Below, in pieces: positions 33,637 to 44,743 of a stretch of DNA of 64,000 nucleotides. Where the stretch lies: the NCBI GenBank assembly GCA_012274445.1, contig JAAROD010000044.1:930001-994000 (forward strand). Direction: 5' to 3'. The position numbers were made by a program, and so were the translations under genes. Within the stretch, counting starts at the first letter, position 1. Every line of letters begins with the position of its first letter. A model generated the notes under the pieces. It was not told the origin of the DNA. It did no database searches and saw only the letters and a list, made by a program, of their open reading frames with translations. Origin of the DNA: Sclerotiophoma versabilis. Taxonomy: Eukaryota > Ascomycota > Dothideomycetes > Pleosporales > Didymellaceae.

Positions 33637-34131
33637 ATGGAGTTGCACTCAACTAGCCAGGCATCGCGATGCTCGGCTACCGATAAGTCTCTTTGTTGCC
33701 TGAGCCTCCGGAGAGTCTCAAGTTGGCCTAACATACCTAAAACCATCAATCTTGACATAGTCACTATTCGTCTTGAAGAGACAGAAGTCATAGTCTATGT
33801 GGCCTGTCTCTCTCGCGACTATGCAAAAACCGATCAGGAAACATGTCGAAAGTGCATCGCCTCTGAACCATACATCTTCACAACCATCTTGGTCGCTTGT
33901 GTGAGCTATGCCATGACCTCAGCGACAGACAACAACTAAGTCGGCCTGCACAAGGTTTTGCTAAGGTTGTGTTGCGAGCGGTCTGTTAACCTGGACAATT
34001 TCACGGACGCAGCACTTCGATCCTTACGTGCTGTTATCGAAGAAGGTTCAGGTGACATCTATATTGAGACTCAGCGGACGAATCGCTTTCGCATGTTGGA
34101 TGCTTTTGTAGTGGGGCCACACGCAGGGTGA
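33637..34131 (+). pseudogene. Fragment related to the C-terminal part of the BTB-family protein
   Basis: The frame is open from 33637 to a TAA at 33937-33939 and continues in the same frame to a TGA at 34129-34131. The part after the TAA (VGLHKVLLRLCCERSVN, then FTDAALRSLRAVIEEG) still looks like protein. The stretch DQETCRKCIASEPYIFTTI resembles DQCRRRIRNKPHLFVAI in the relic just upstream, suggesting a common ancestor. No BTB fold is left in this piece. It may be a second degraded copy or the distant 3' part of the first. What the intact protein did is unknown. Confidence 0.5.
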
Positions 34132-34876
34132 ATGTGGATCAGCCTGGAGGCAATCGAGTCTTACAGGCTATGTCCACAGCATGTGCTGCCCTAGCATTTG
34201 AAGAAACGGTCAATCTTACGGCATGCTTTGGCGAGGGCGCTACTGGGAGATCCACGCATGTTCATGCAGGTGCAGACGTGGGTTGAGTGGATCCTCACCG
34301 GATGCGGTTCTTGAACACTAAACACTGAACAGCTTCAGGGCTGCAGTGCCATTGCGTTGTGCACGCAGCAAGCAACCGGCACGAACAAACTATGTAGATC
34401 CATCAAGATAGATCCGATGAGTATAACATGCCAAGCCTGACAGTGCCACTGTGGAGCAGTTGCGACAAGTTGAAGCTCGCGATTGTTAGAGGATGCCAGA
34501 TAGCTTCCCCAGGCGGAGCTATGGCCACCAAAATCACGCTTTCCGTGTCACGACCTGTCGATCTCCGGCCCTGGGCACTCGTCTCGGCCAACCTGCGCTT
34601 TGTCCTGCACCACGCTGCGACCCCACAGCCCACCATGTGTTTCGCAGAGAGGCACAGCGCAGCTGTCCTATAGCCCATTCGTTCCTTCGTTTCAATCTCC
34701 GCACAACTGCCTCTAGCCTCGCGCGCATTGTGGATTGCCAAGGACGAGCACCGTGTCAGTTCGCTAGATAAAAGCGAGGAGGGAGCGAGCTCCGATAATT
34801 AACCCGCCAATTTTTGGTCGCGTACCCTTCAGGACATCAGCGTGCCTCAACTCGACTCGGAAGGTAAATCGTAACT
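34132..34876. other. Upstream region of the cation diffusion facilitator gene
   Basis: 745 bp. Overlapping open frames of 80-112 codons on both strands (34403-34771) have no recognisable product. The last 150 bp are the likely core promoter and leader of the transporter gene. Confidence 0.45.
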
Positions 34877-36788
34877 ATGGCCGACCGTCGAGGCGCTATA
34901 ACACCACCTCCGAAATCGCCGTCTCCAGCGTCATTGCCGCGGTCCTCGAGCCTCCCTCGCATCGCCAACAGCAAGCTCTTCCTGCCCTTGCAGAATGAGG
35001 GAAGTGCCATCTCCACTCGAGGGCAGCACCTGCCTTCGCTCTTTCAGCGCCGACCGTCCACCATTCGCAGCAGCGAACGCGGGCGCCGCGGCAGCGCTAG
35101 TGAGGATGACGAGGATATGGAAAACGGCCGTCATGGGCTCATGATGAACTATGACAGTGATTCAGACAGACGGCACAGTGTTGGCGCGTCGGTCCTGAAC
35201 ACCCCTCTGATGCGTAGTCAGCGTCTGATTGGAAATTCGAACCCCAGGTACAAGTGGTGGGTAGAGCGAGCATACGAATTGGCTGGATAGGGACTGACTA
35301 CGGGTAGGGAGAGATACTATAAGAGCGAAGAAGAGCTCAAAGGTATGAAGAGGCCCATGTGAGTCAATCATCGGTCTACATGTATATGCGCGACTGACAT
35401 CCACTCAGACGAGAGTACTACGAGCGCAACAACCAGCTCATCCAGCACTACATGTACATCGACCGTCTTCTCGATTCTTCGCTCCCTCACAACCTGATTG
35501 AAGAATACACCAACCTTGAATCCGGCGCCGTCAACATCCCCTACACAATCAGCGAGGAATCGTCTGCCGTCAATACCCCCGCTACAACCACGCCGCACAA
35601 CGGCATGCTGCATAGTAATGGGCATTCTTCCGCGACCAGCTTGACAGATACTTATGGCACAAACGGGAATACGAACGGAACTGCAAAGGCCAAGCTCACA
35701 CGGACGCCGAAGAATCTGTATAAAGTCCCTGAGGTCGATGAAAACACGCCTTTGATCTCACGGGATGAGGCCATTGACGATGATGACGAGGATGAGACGT
35801 CTTCGAACTCGAAGCTGATGGAATGGGTGCCCGAAGAGGACGAAGACACGGACAGCCCTATCGTCAAACTTGCTCTCTACGTCAACCTGACAGCCAACAC
35901 TGCACTTCTGATTCTGAAGATCATAGTGGCCGTCATGACATCCTCGCTCTCCGTCGTGGCCAGTTTGGTGGATGCTGCATTAGACTTCCTCAGTACAGCC
36001 ATTGTGTGGTTCACCTCCTGGATGATCGCACGTCAAGATCGCTACGCCTATCCCGTCGGCCGTCGGCGTCTGGAGCCAATTGGAGTTCTAGTCTTCTCCG
36101 TGATCATGATCACATCTTTCTTCCAGGTCGGTATCGAAGGTATCTCTCGACTCTCTGGGTCGGACCACAGCGTCGTGCAACTCACCATCCCCGCTGTTGC
36201 CATTATGGCCTCCACCGTCGTCATCAAAGGACTTTGTTGGTTCTGGTGTCGCCTCATCCGCAATTCTTCTGTGCAAGCGCTTGCACAAGACGCCATAACC
36301 GATGTTGTCTTCAACACCTTCTCCATCTTCTTTCCCCTCGTTGGCTACTTTGCAAAGATTTGGTGGCTGGATGCGCTAGGCGGCATTCTGCTCTCGGCCT
36401 ACGTGATCATCAATTGGTCGCGCACATCCGCAGAACATATTCGCAACTTGACCGGTGCAAGCGCCACTGCTGACGAGCGTAACATCCTACTGTACATGAC
36501 GATGCGGTTCGCCAAATCAATCAAGAGGATCCAGGGTATTCAGGCATATCATGCCGGTGACAAACTCAACGTCGAAGTGGATATTGTCGTCGATGAGCAC
36601 ACTTCTCTGAGGGATAGCCACGACCTCGGAGAAAGCCTGCAATACGTTCTTGGTGAGTCATCCCATCACTATTGTAGAGTAGCTTTGCTAACATACATTC
36701 AGAGAGTGTACCATATGTCGACCGTGCGTTCGTTCACATCGACTACACGGACTACAACTTCCCCACTCACATGTCGCAGCAGGAATGA
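34877..36788 (+). CDS. Cation diffusion facilitator, manganese-type (Mn-CDF/MTP)
   Basis: Four exons (34877-35256, 35308-35358, 35409-36652, 36703-36788) encode 586 residues; introns are 51, 50 and 50 nt. The N-terminal 290 residues are cytoplasmic and partly disordered, with a helical ERYYKSEEELKG, REYYERNNQLIQHYM segment. Six membrane helices follow. The metal-site motifs in helices 2 and 5 are DAALD (332-336) and DAITD (438-442); the DxxxD form is typical of the manganese-transporting branch, where zinc CDFs use HxxxD. The C-terminal cytoplasmic domain includes VEVDIVVDEHTSLRDSHDLGE and ends VHIDYTDYNFPTH in the last exon. It exports the metal from cytosol into an organelle or out of the cell by proton antiport. 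The metal is inferred from the motif, not tested. Confidence 0.9.
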
Positions 36789-37095
36789 CACGGCTGAGAC
36801 GTTGCTTGCCATGTCGCTTGAGATATAGATATCTATGTCTCGTGCACGTGCTTTATCTGTAGCCATAGTCACATAGATACCTCACTTTCCAAAAAAATTC
36901 ATGCTCAACAGTTGTTGCGATACCTGCGTGAACTTGTCGAGTGAGCGTTACCACGCGCCGCTAGCGTGTCCCCCGGTCAACGGTCAACGGCGACCCTTGT
37001 TTGAAGATCCACGCGCGAGCAAGCGCACGTCTCAACGTTGACCATACCCAATGGAAATTGTGAGCAACCTCAAAGCAGTATATCACAATTCCAGA
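36789..37095. other. Intergenic region CDF to BTB protein
   Basis: 307 bp holding the CDF 3' flank and the promoter of the next gene; a short A run lies near 36892. Nothing else is seen. Confidence 0.5.
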
Positions 37096-38308
37096 ATGGG
37101 CAATGCAAACTCCGCGCCAACCGTCGGGCAGAAGCGCAAGCGCCCCAACTTCTTGTGAGCATCCCACGGCACACGCGCTCGGCACACCGGGTCCACAGCC
37201 GTGCAGTACTCATCCGAACACGCTACTGACGCAAGGCAGAGCAATCGACCAGACCCTCATTGGAATAACAATAGGCGATGATGAAGAAGACAAGAAGTCG
37301 TTCATGCTACACAAAGACCTACTCTGCGCACATTCCAGATACTTCCGGAATGCATGTGAAGGGCTGCTCTCAGAAGACGAAGCCCTGACCATCCACCTTC
37401 CAAATATCACAGAATCAACAATCAAACTCTTCCAATTCTGGCTGTACGGCCAAGCAACGCGCGAAGAACCTAAACGGGTGATCAAGCGCGCAAAACATAC
37501 CCTCCCCAAAGGCAAGGAGATTATCGACCTAGACGCAGCAGGACCGGCCAACGACCATGCACCTTTACCACCTCCGGACGTCGAAGACGACACCGGCCTG
37601 ACTACAGAAGACCTCTTCAACACACGGCGTACGCCTAAATGGATCGAGACGCCTGAGTTCCTCTTCCAGACAAACCACCAATACCTGCGCACCTTTATCG
37701 GCCTGTCGACGCTCGCGCATACCTACGACATCCCGCAGCTGTCTTCAGACTGCATGACGCTGCTCGTGGAGCTGCAGAACTACAACCGCGACAAAAAAGG
37801 CCAACGCGATCTCTGGCCGCCATATGCAGAACTGTACGCCGGCTTACCCAGCGCAGCGCCGCTGTGCAAGTACCTAGTCAAAGAAGCAGCTGTGTACCGG
37901 GACCTGACCAAGATCAAGCGCTCGAAGCTGGACGACCTGCCCAAGGATTTCCTCGTCGATATGCTCCTCACCACGACGCCGATGAAGCGTGTCTCGCGCC
38001 TCAAGCTCAAGGAGGAGATTAGGGATAGTTGCAATTTTCACGCCCACCCAAGTCACCCCGCAACGGTGCTGTGCAAAAAGCGACAACTGCGTGACGGGGC
38101 GTTTTATAGTTCCTTCCTGAGGGCGTGCATGAGCGAGGTGTATGCGCTCGAGGAAAACACCGAGCAGCACTGGGACGGTGAGAGCGAGACCACCGAGGTG
38201 CTGCAGCAGGAGATGTTTGCGTTGGAGGGCGACAGCGAGGTTTGCCGCGAGTGGGATTGGGATAATGAGGACACATTACGGGTTAGTGAGGGGGAGGAGA
38301 GTGGGTGA
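37096..38308 (+). CDS. BTB/POZ domain protein
   Basis: Preferred model: exons 37096-37154 and 37240-38308 with an 85-nt intron (GTGAGC donor, CTACTGACG branch site, GGCAG acceptor), 375 residues starting MGNANSAPTVGQKRKRPN. The alternative is an unspliced frame from ATG 37103 with 401 residues; both share everything from AIDQTLIGITIGDDEED. The BTB fold follows (KSFMLHKDLLCAHSRYFRNA), and its C-terminal helices include the segments LRTFIGLSTLAHTYDIPQL and FLVDMLLTT. The spliced start fits the MGxxxS myristoylation pattern and has a KRKR basic patch. The acidic C-terminal tail is Glu-rich. BTB proteins are usually adaptors of Cullin-3 ligases or transcription factors, but no kelch, MATH or zinc-finger partner is seen, so the specific role is unknown. 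Confidence 0.8.
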
Positions 38309-38965
38309 GGCAATGTATGCTGTTGGAAGATTTTGGTACGGAGGAGATAGACAGTGCCCATTAGTGTAATATATTCCGAGTTTTGAGATGGTGTAAGCCA
38401 GCGACTACCCTTGTAGGGAGTCGCATATAACGAGGTGTTTTAGATAGATCTGCTCTGCAATTCAGTGCATCACGTCTGATTCAAACAATCCACACTTGTT
38501 GATCTCGCTCAAATCAAGTCTCTTCTACTTGTGTGATGTTGTACAGCATGTTTGCTACTGCACCTCTAGACGTCATTCCGAGCCCCATATGGACTGCGAA
38601 TTTCCAATAGTGCCACCCGGTCCGTCTATCTTGATGGCAGTGGACTCCACTGGCAAATCAAACATGGATAACTCAAACATCTGAAAAAATATATTACTTC
38701 GCTCCCGGAAACGATTACGTCAACGCCAGCTGCACCACACCATTCTGAAGAGCCCCCAAATTCTAAAAAAGCGAGAAGGGTGCATCCAAGCCAAGTACTA
38801 ACCATGACTGTTTTGCACACCGACGATGCCGCTAGAGCCTGGCAGTGAAACCTTGCACCCAAACATGTCTGTATTCAGCTTGCTTTGACAGAAGAGCGCC
38901 CACCATGCGCCTCAAAGTGGATTGCTGGTCATTGTGAAATGAATGTAGTGACTTGATAGGGGGGC
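38309..38965. other. Intergenic region after the BTB gene
   Basis: 657 bp between two 3' ends (the next gene is on the minus strand). Only short open frames occur; none is recognised. Confidence 0.5.
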
Positions 38966-39612
38966 TCAATTGGTATTAACATCTGGGTCAACTCTTGATG
39001 AACGTTTTTCGATGTGCTCTGGGGCTCCGGGCGGTACTCGAGCTTCCATTTTCTTTGCTGTCTTGGCTGACGCTTCCTCAGGATGAGATGTATTCTCGTC
39101 TTCTCGTTTGCGCTTCGTTGCGGAAGATGTATAGAGAACTTTGAATTCTTTGAACTTCTCATTCATTGGGGAGAGTGTCGCGTTGGCAGCGGGTATATCA
39201 GCTTAAGTTGTCACGTGTATTGTTAGAACGTACCAGCGATATTGCGGTTGAGCTTGAGGTTCTCCGCTTCCTAACGGGCTCTCAGCCTCTTCTCAACATC
39301 TAGAATCTCTGGCGGTATCTGAAGCTCAGAGAGATCAAGAGCGACCCGTAGGCGGTGCTTCGCAAGGTCGATGTTTGACGTAAATGGCAAGCCGTAATGA
39401 ACGAGCTGGGCGCGGTAGAAGTGCGGCGACAATCTCAGGTTGCCACTGCGCAAAAGATGAGCGATCTGGGCGGGAGTGGCACGCGGTTGATAAAGACCAC
39501 CTTCGCCAGAAGACGCATAAAATTTATGTCTGTATTCGAAAAGTCCATCACGCTCAGGCGGCGCTGATTGTTGCATATTGCTAAGAATGGGTCTGTCGAG
39601 CCCGGGTGTCAT
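38966..39612 (-). pseudogene. Gene of an uncharacterised fungal family, interrupted or unusually spliced
   Basis: From ATG 39612 the frame encodes 113 residues and stops at TAG 39273-39271. The core is ordered: GLFEYRHKFYASSGEGG, then LSPHFYRAQLVHYGLPF, then PPEILDVEKRLRAR. I recall similar unnamed proteins in Dothideomycetes but no function. After the TAG the same frame reads on as EAENLKLNRNIA. A further basic/acidic tail (39201-38966, ending VDPDVNTN) can be joined in frame by a 32-nt segment (GTACGT...TTAAG), very short for an intron. An alternative is a 74-nt intron (39275-39202) with a GTTAGG donor that removes the TAG and gives a 190-residue protein. The sequence alone does not decide between a mutated gene and a spliced one. 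Confidence 0.5.
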
Positions 39613-42244
39613 TGAAGCACTGGGAAGAACCAAGAGGTTGTATGCTACGACCACTTGTTGTCTTGATATGGGGTAAGAGCAGGGGGTCACTAGAGGTAGG
39701 AACTGTGACCCGTGATGAGCAACTGACTGCCTCCGTGTTGCAAGGAAGGAGCAAAGTCGTTTGCAGGATTGGTTATATATCTCCCGCGGAGTTTAACTTT
39801 CCGACGGGAAATGTTGGCTCAGATTTTAAACTTGTTGCATACCGCGGCACGTGGGCATGTTCATGCTCATATCGAAGCCTTGTGTGTGTATGTACAAAGC
39901 CCGAACAAGAATGGTTCTGGAAGTATGATCTCTCGGTGACTTGTTTGCAGTCCTGAATGGGTAGTTACTTTACCTATACCCGGCTTGAGTACTCGATACA
40001 GGCTCCGAGTTATGATGAGCAAGGATCGTGACAGCTGCGGTTTCCCATTAGCGAAAACGGCCTCCAATCATGTCGAGTCAAGGAGCCACGAGTTGACAGG
40101 GGCTGTGTGAGGCATTATACATGGATACGTGGGGCATTCTCCATGTGGCAGAAGTAGGTTACTCGAGTCGCATTTTCGTTCTCGCTGTCACACAAACATG
40201 GTGTGAGGTGACTAGCACAAGCAAGCGAGCGTGGCTTTGATATGTTGTGAACATGGCATTCCTTGCAGATGCCCTACGCCAAGGACAAGATGCAGCTTCT
40301 CCAGTTCGCTACCAAAGGATGTCAGAGCTGCAGGTAACGTAATATCTTGTAAACTGAAGAATAGCCTATTGTGCAGATGGATGGCCGTGAGTGGCTGTCG
40401 AAAATCGCTCAAAACGTGCTGTTTGTCTCCACTCTGATTGTCATGCTGCGGGATAGGAAGTGAGCTGTAAGTGCAAGCATTCACATAACATGGCAGCGTC
40501 TGGATGTCAGCTTGACTGTAGGCGTCAGGTCCAAGTACTGCCGTAGTGAGTTTTGCATGTAGTCACATTAAGAGTAAACAAAGTTCTGAGGCCGGTGTAG
40601 CTCTCGAAACCAGCAGCCAATGAAGGCTAAATCAGCACACAGAACCCTGCATCTTGTGGCCCAGGCAAACGGTTCTACCCAGGCTGATGGTATCGCAAGA
40701 ATGGTCAGTGCGAGGGTGCGGGTGCGATCAGACACAGCTGTTGGTCGGCAGGAGCTACTTGCGCTCGGCAGGAATTAGCACGCGGCCATGTGGCAGACTC
40801 GAGCTGTGACTAGTGAGTGGGTAGCCGAGCTGCAGCTCAAATTGCACTGCTGCCGGTCTCGCGCACTCGGGGCATTTGAGTTGCGGTGTGAAGTGTTCAC
40901 TCCGAATGTGGAGAGGCCGTGGTGCGGGGCACGTCAAGCGGAAGGCGCGAGCGGACGAGGCCGGGGGCGCGATTGCTGCTTGGTGATGCTGTTGGAAGCT
41001 GCTAACTGCGAGTAATTTCCTTGCGCGCTCGTAGCGTTCGCCGGCATAGTACCGATGTGCAGCAAGCGTGTAGTGACACCATGTGCTGCAGAGGCTATAA
41101 GTAGCAATTTCACTTGCATCACCAGACGTTGGTGCTGTGCCTGCAGCTGGAGCAGACGGGCTGGAGAGTGCTTCGAGTGGCCTGTGTTGGGGGCAAGGTT
41201 GCCTCGAGTGTCCCGTGTTGGGTCGCAGCTCGGTGATGCTGGCTGGGGTGCTGGGCCTTGGAATCGACAGCTCCAGGACGTCATCTTGAAGGCCTCTGCT
41301 ATTGCTGCAAGAACACGGCAGCACCGCAGCACTTGAGTACTTGCAGGTCCCGCCCGCCGCATTGCGTAAAGCAAATGTCCGAAAGTGCAGCGTGACATGC
41401 ACCTGCCGTTCTGCATGCGTGCGTGCGGGCGTGCGAGCAGGGCTGAAGAGGGAGCTCGGCATCTCTTTGGCAGTGTGTGCGTGCTTGGCCGCTTCCCGCG
41501 GGTGGTCGTGTCTTAATAATGCGCTTTCCAGCGATGAGCGGTCGGCGGCAGGTCGAATAATGAGGGGAATCAAAGTGGAAAATCGCGCAGTCTAACTGGA
41601 ATGGAAGCTTCCGACGACGAGGTCGAGGCAGTGCAGGCTCCCGCACAAACAGCCGTTTGGTTTCAGCGGAATATTTACCCTGAGCGCAGCCTGTGTCTCG
41701 AGTGCTGCACCTGCTGTCCAAGACAACCGCCCACTCCCCCAAGGCAAGCCTTCGCAAGCGCTGCTGCTGCCCGGCGCACCTGCCACCTGCCACCTGCCCA
41801 CCCACGACATCATCCGCCGATCCTTCCGCGGCCCGCGGCACAGCCACAGCAGCCACCCTCGACTGCAGCAAGTGTGCCTCTGCACGGGGTGCGCGCGCGT
41901 TGGTAATCCCACGCCGCCTCCAGCATCGAACCGATAATTTCAAGACCGCCCTCTGCTGCACTCGGCCTCGACCCTTCGCCCTGGCGACTGCACCTGCCGC
42001 GCTTTCACCGTGTTTTCGCGATACAAGAGCACCCACGCGCAGCACACGCTCCCGAATTTGATCTCCACCGCCCACCGCCGCCGAACGTACGCTGTGCTGA
42101 AGGCCATAACATAACACCCTGGGCTTCTTGCCCACGAGACACCTGCGTCTCTGACCCAACCCCACCGCCTTTCCCCTACCCGTTTTTCGACCCACCTTGC
42201 CTCTCTAGCCGCGCCGGCCAGCACAGCACGCAAATCCCAACCAC
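39613..42244. other. Intergenic region upstream of the Sat4-like kinase
   Basis: 2.6 kb. The last 1.5 kb are GC-rich and probably hold promoter and a long 5' leader of the kinase gene. Two long minus-strand open frames (41573-40755, 272 codons; 42195-41299, 298 codons) are low in stops because of composition and have no recognisable domain. A 7-mer repeat lies at 41777-41797. Confidence 0.5.
41777..41797 (+). repeat. Three tandem copies of a 7-mer
   Basis: CACCTGC is repeated three times exactly in the GC-rich upstream region of the kinase gene. Confidence 0.9.
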
Positions 42245-43774
42245 ATGGCCGCCCCTGCGAGCAGCAGCCCACCCAGTGGCACCTCAAGACCGGCTGTGTC
42301 GCCCTCCGCGACTGCCTCTACGACGTCGTCACTGCACTCCATGCCAGATGCGACTGTTCTGCCTCCACCTGTTATCCACCAGTCCGGAGCGCATGGGGTG
42401 CAAGCTGCCGCCGAAGCCCTTCTGAAGCCGAAAAAACCAACCATGACGTCGCGTCTCAGCAGCATGTTCGGCTCCAGCAAGGAGCCTGCTTCTAAACAGA
42501 CCAACGGAGACATCGTCAAGGCCGCCCGCGTCCCCAACGGCGTCGACACTGCCAACGGCCGCCCAGCACCTGTGCGCCAGGGCTCGGTCTCGAAAGCCTC
42601 CAAAGAGCCCGCACCCTACAGGCGCTTCTGGACCAACGATGAGGGCGGCCACGAGCACCACCTCAAGGTCGCCAAACGTCAGGAGAAGCTGTCCGACATG
42701 TTCCAGAATTTGATGTTGGGCAAGAAGAAGGAGGATAACCCCGCCGATCAGCCCCTCAGTCTGATGTCGAATTGGGTCGACGTCATGCGTAACGAAAAGG
42801 AAAAGCTCGCTGAGGCCAAAAACTCAAACAACAGCAACCTGCCGCAGACGTTAGTGCAAAAGTATGGCAAATGTCAAGAAGTCGTTGGGCGTGGAGCTTT
42901 CGGCATCGTTCGCGTCGCCCACAAGCAGGACCCCAAGGACTCGAGGCGCGAGCAGCTCTACGCTGTAAAAGAGTTCAAGCAGCGACCCAACGAGTCTGCG
43001 AAGAAGTATCAGAAGCGTCTCACCTCTGAGTTCTGCATTTCGTCGTCGATGCAACATCCCAACGTTATCACCACCCTCGACCTCCTCCAGGACGAGAAGG
43101 GTGTCTACTGCGAAGTCATGGAATACTGCTCTGGAGGCGATCTGTACACTCTGGTGTTGGCCGCTGGTCAGCTTGAGGTCGCCGAGGCCGACTGCTTCTT
43201 CAAGCAATTAATGCGTGGCGTCGAGTACATGCACGAGATGGGTGTTGCGCATCGTGATCTCAAGCCCGAGAACCTCCTTCTTACCAGCCACGGTTCCATC
43301 AAGATCACCGATTTTGGCAATGGCGAGTGCTTCAGGATGGCTTGGGAGAAGGAGGCCCATATGACTGCTGGTCTTTGCGGTTCGGCACCTTATATCGCAC
43401 CTGAGGAATACGTCGACAAGGAATTTGACCCTCGTGCCGTTGACGTTTGGGCTTGTGGTATTATCTACATGGCCATGAGGACAGGACGCCATCTTTGGCG
43501 TGTTGCTCAAAAGGGCGAGGATGAGTTTTTCGATCGCTACCTCGAGGATCGCAAAGAGGAAGAGGGTTACCGACCTATCGAGGTCCTACGAAGGGTCAGT
43601 TGCTCCAACCACATGATAACAACCCACTAACACAACGTGTAGCGTCAATGCCGGAATGTGATCTACTCAATACTCGACCCCATACCTGCAAGACGTCTTA
43701 CGGCGCACCAAGTTCTTGCCTCCGAATGGGTTTCGGAGATCAAAGTCTGCCACGCAGGCAACGAAGGCTTCTAG
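42245..43774 (+). CDS. Serine/threonine protein kinase, Sat4/Hal4 type
   Basis: Two exons (42245-43594, 43643-43774) with a 48-nt intron encode 493 residues. The N-terminal 205 residues are Ser/Thr/Pro-rich and probably disordered. The kinase domain runs from about residue 208. It has the glycine loop GRGAFG at 215-220, catalytic Lys K242 in YAVKEFK, HRD at 336-338 with DLKPEN, DFG at 356-358 and IAPEEY at the activation segment. The last exon supplies the final helix (RRLTAHQVLASEWV) and ends CHAGNEGF. The order and the SGGDLYTLV and HMTAGLCGSAPYIAPEEY blocks fit the Hal4/Hal5 group, which in yeast stabilises Trk potassium transporters and gives salt tolerance. The exact orthologue (Sat4, Hal5 or a relative) cannot be fixed from sequence reading. 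Confidence 0.85.
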
Positions 43775-44743
43775 AACAAGACTTTGTTGGTTGGCTTCAA
43801 TTCCTCTTAGACCACGCGGGCGTGCGATTACCAGCCAGCCAGATGGCTACAATTCTGTTGGCGCTGGAAATGGACGATGATTCGATATGCGACTCCCTTT
43901 GCTCAGGATCCACCTTGGAGCACAGTCCTTCGTCCACTGATCCTGGGTCGCTTCAACACTTGATCTAGAGGCCATTTGCATGTGTGTTTGACAGTACTAT
44001 TTCACCTTGATATGTTTTTATGCGATTCGACGATACCTGGCAAGTCATACCCCTTACGTTAGCATAGCGGGAACTTTTGGCACTGGGATTTTTAGCACTC
44101 TCATAGGGCGTTTTCTTCAACCCGAGCGTGGCGTATCAGGGTAACGAGCACGACATACAAGATAGAGACGATGATGGGAAGATGGCGGAGTTTGTGAGTG
44201 GCTGTTTGGCATGATTTGGAGGCAGCGTGGAGATGTTTGCTTGCTTGCAGACCTGGCTACGTATGGATGTACAGCCTTCTACGAGTCTCCTTCTTACGAT
44301 CTAGCATGAATGTAATTAAGCGTGCGTGCGTCGCCGCTACTTCAAATGTTCCAGCATCTTACAGTGCCGCATGGGGAGTGAAGAAGCAGCTGGGGGTGAC
44401 CAGACCACTTGCACCATACGAGCCAACAAATTGAGTGATATATGCGCAGTCGATGATTGAAAAAAAAAGGGGCAATTATTTTTGGAGTTGCTCGATTTTT
44501 GGCATAGACACGCCTGTTGTATGACAACGTCTTGGCAGCAGCGCTTGGTACCAGCCGCCGCTTGAACAAAGATGCGGCTGTATGAGCCACTGTTCAGCAA
44601 CGTGTCTTTGCACGAACATCAGTTCGCACTGCATTGAACCTCTCAGCCCCCCCTCGCACATGTGTCGGTGTTCATGACCTACATCGACACTTGAACAGCC
44701 AACTCGCAGGAACTCGAGTCTGGCTAAGCTATGCGACCAAGCA
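43775..44743. other. Intergenic region kinase to SUN-domain gene
   Basis: 969 bp on the same transcription direction. A run of A occurs at about 44461-44468. Open frames of up to 134 codons overlap the next gene in antisense and are not called. Confidence 0.5.

Noticed and set aside
40755..42195. Two minus-strand open frames of 272 and 298 codons upstream of the kinase gene
   Set aside because: They fall in GC-rich sequence with few stops, overlap each other, and show only low-complexity Pro/Arg/Cys-rich sequence.
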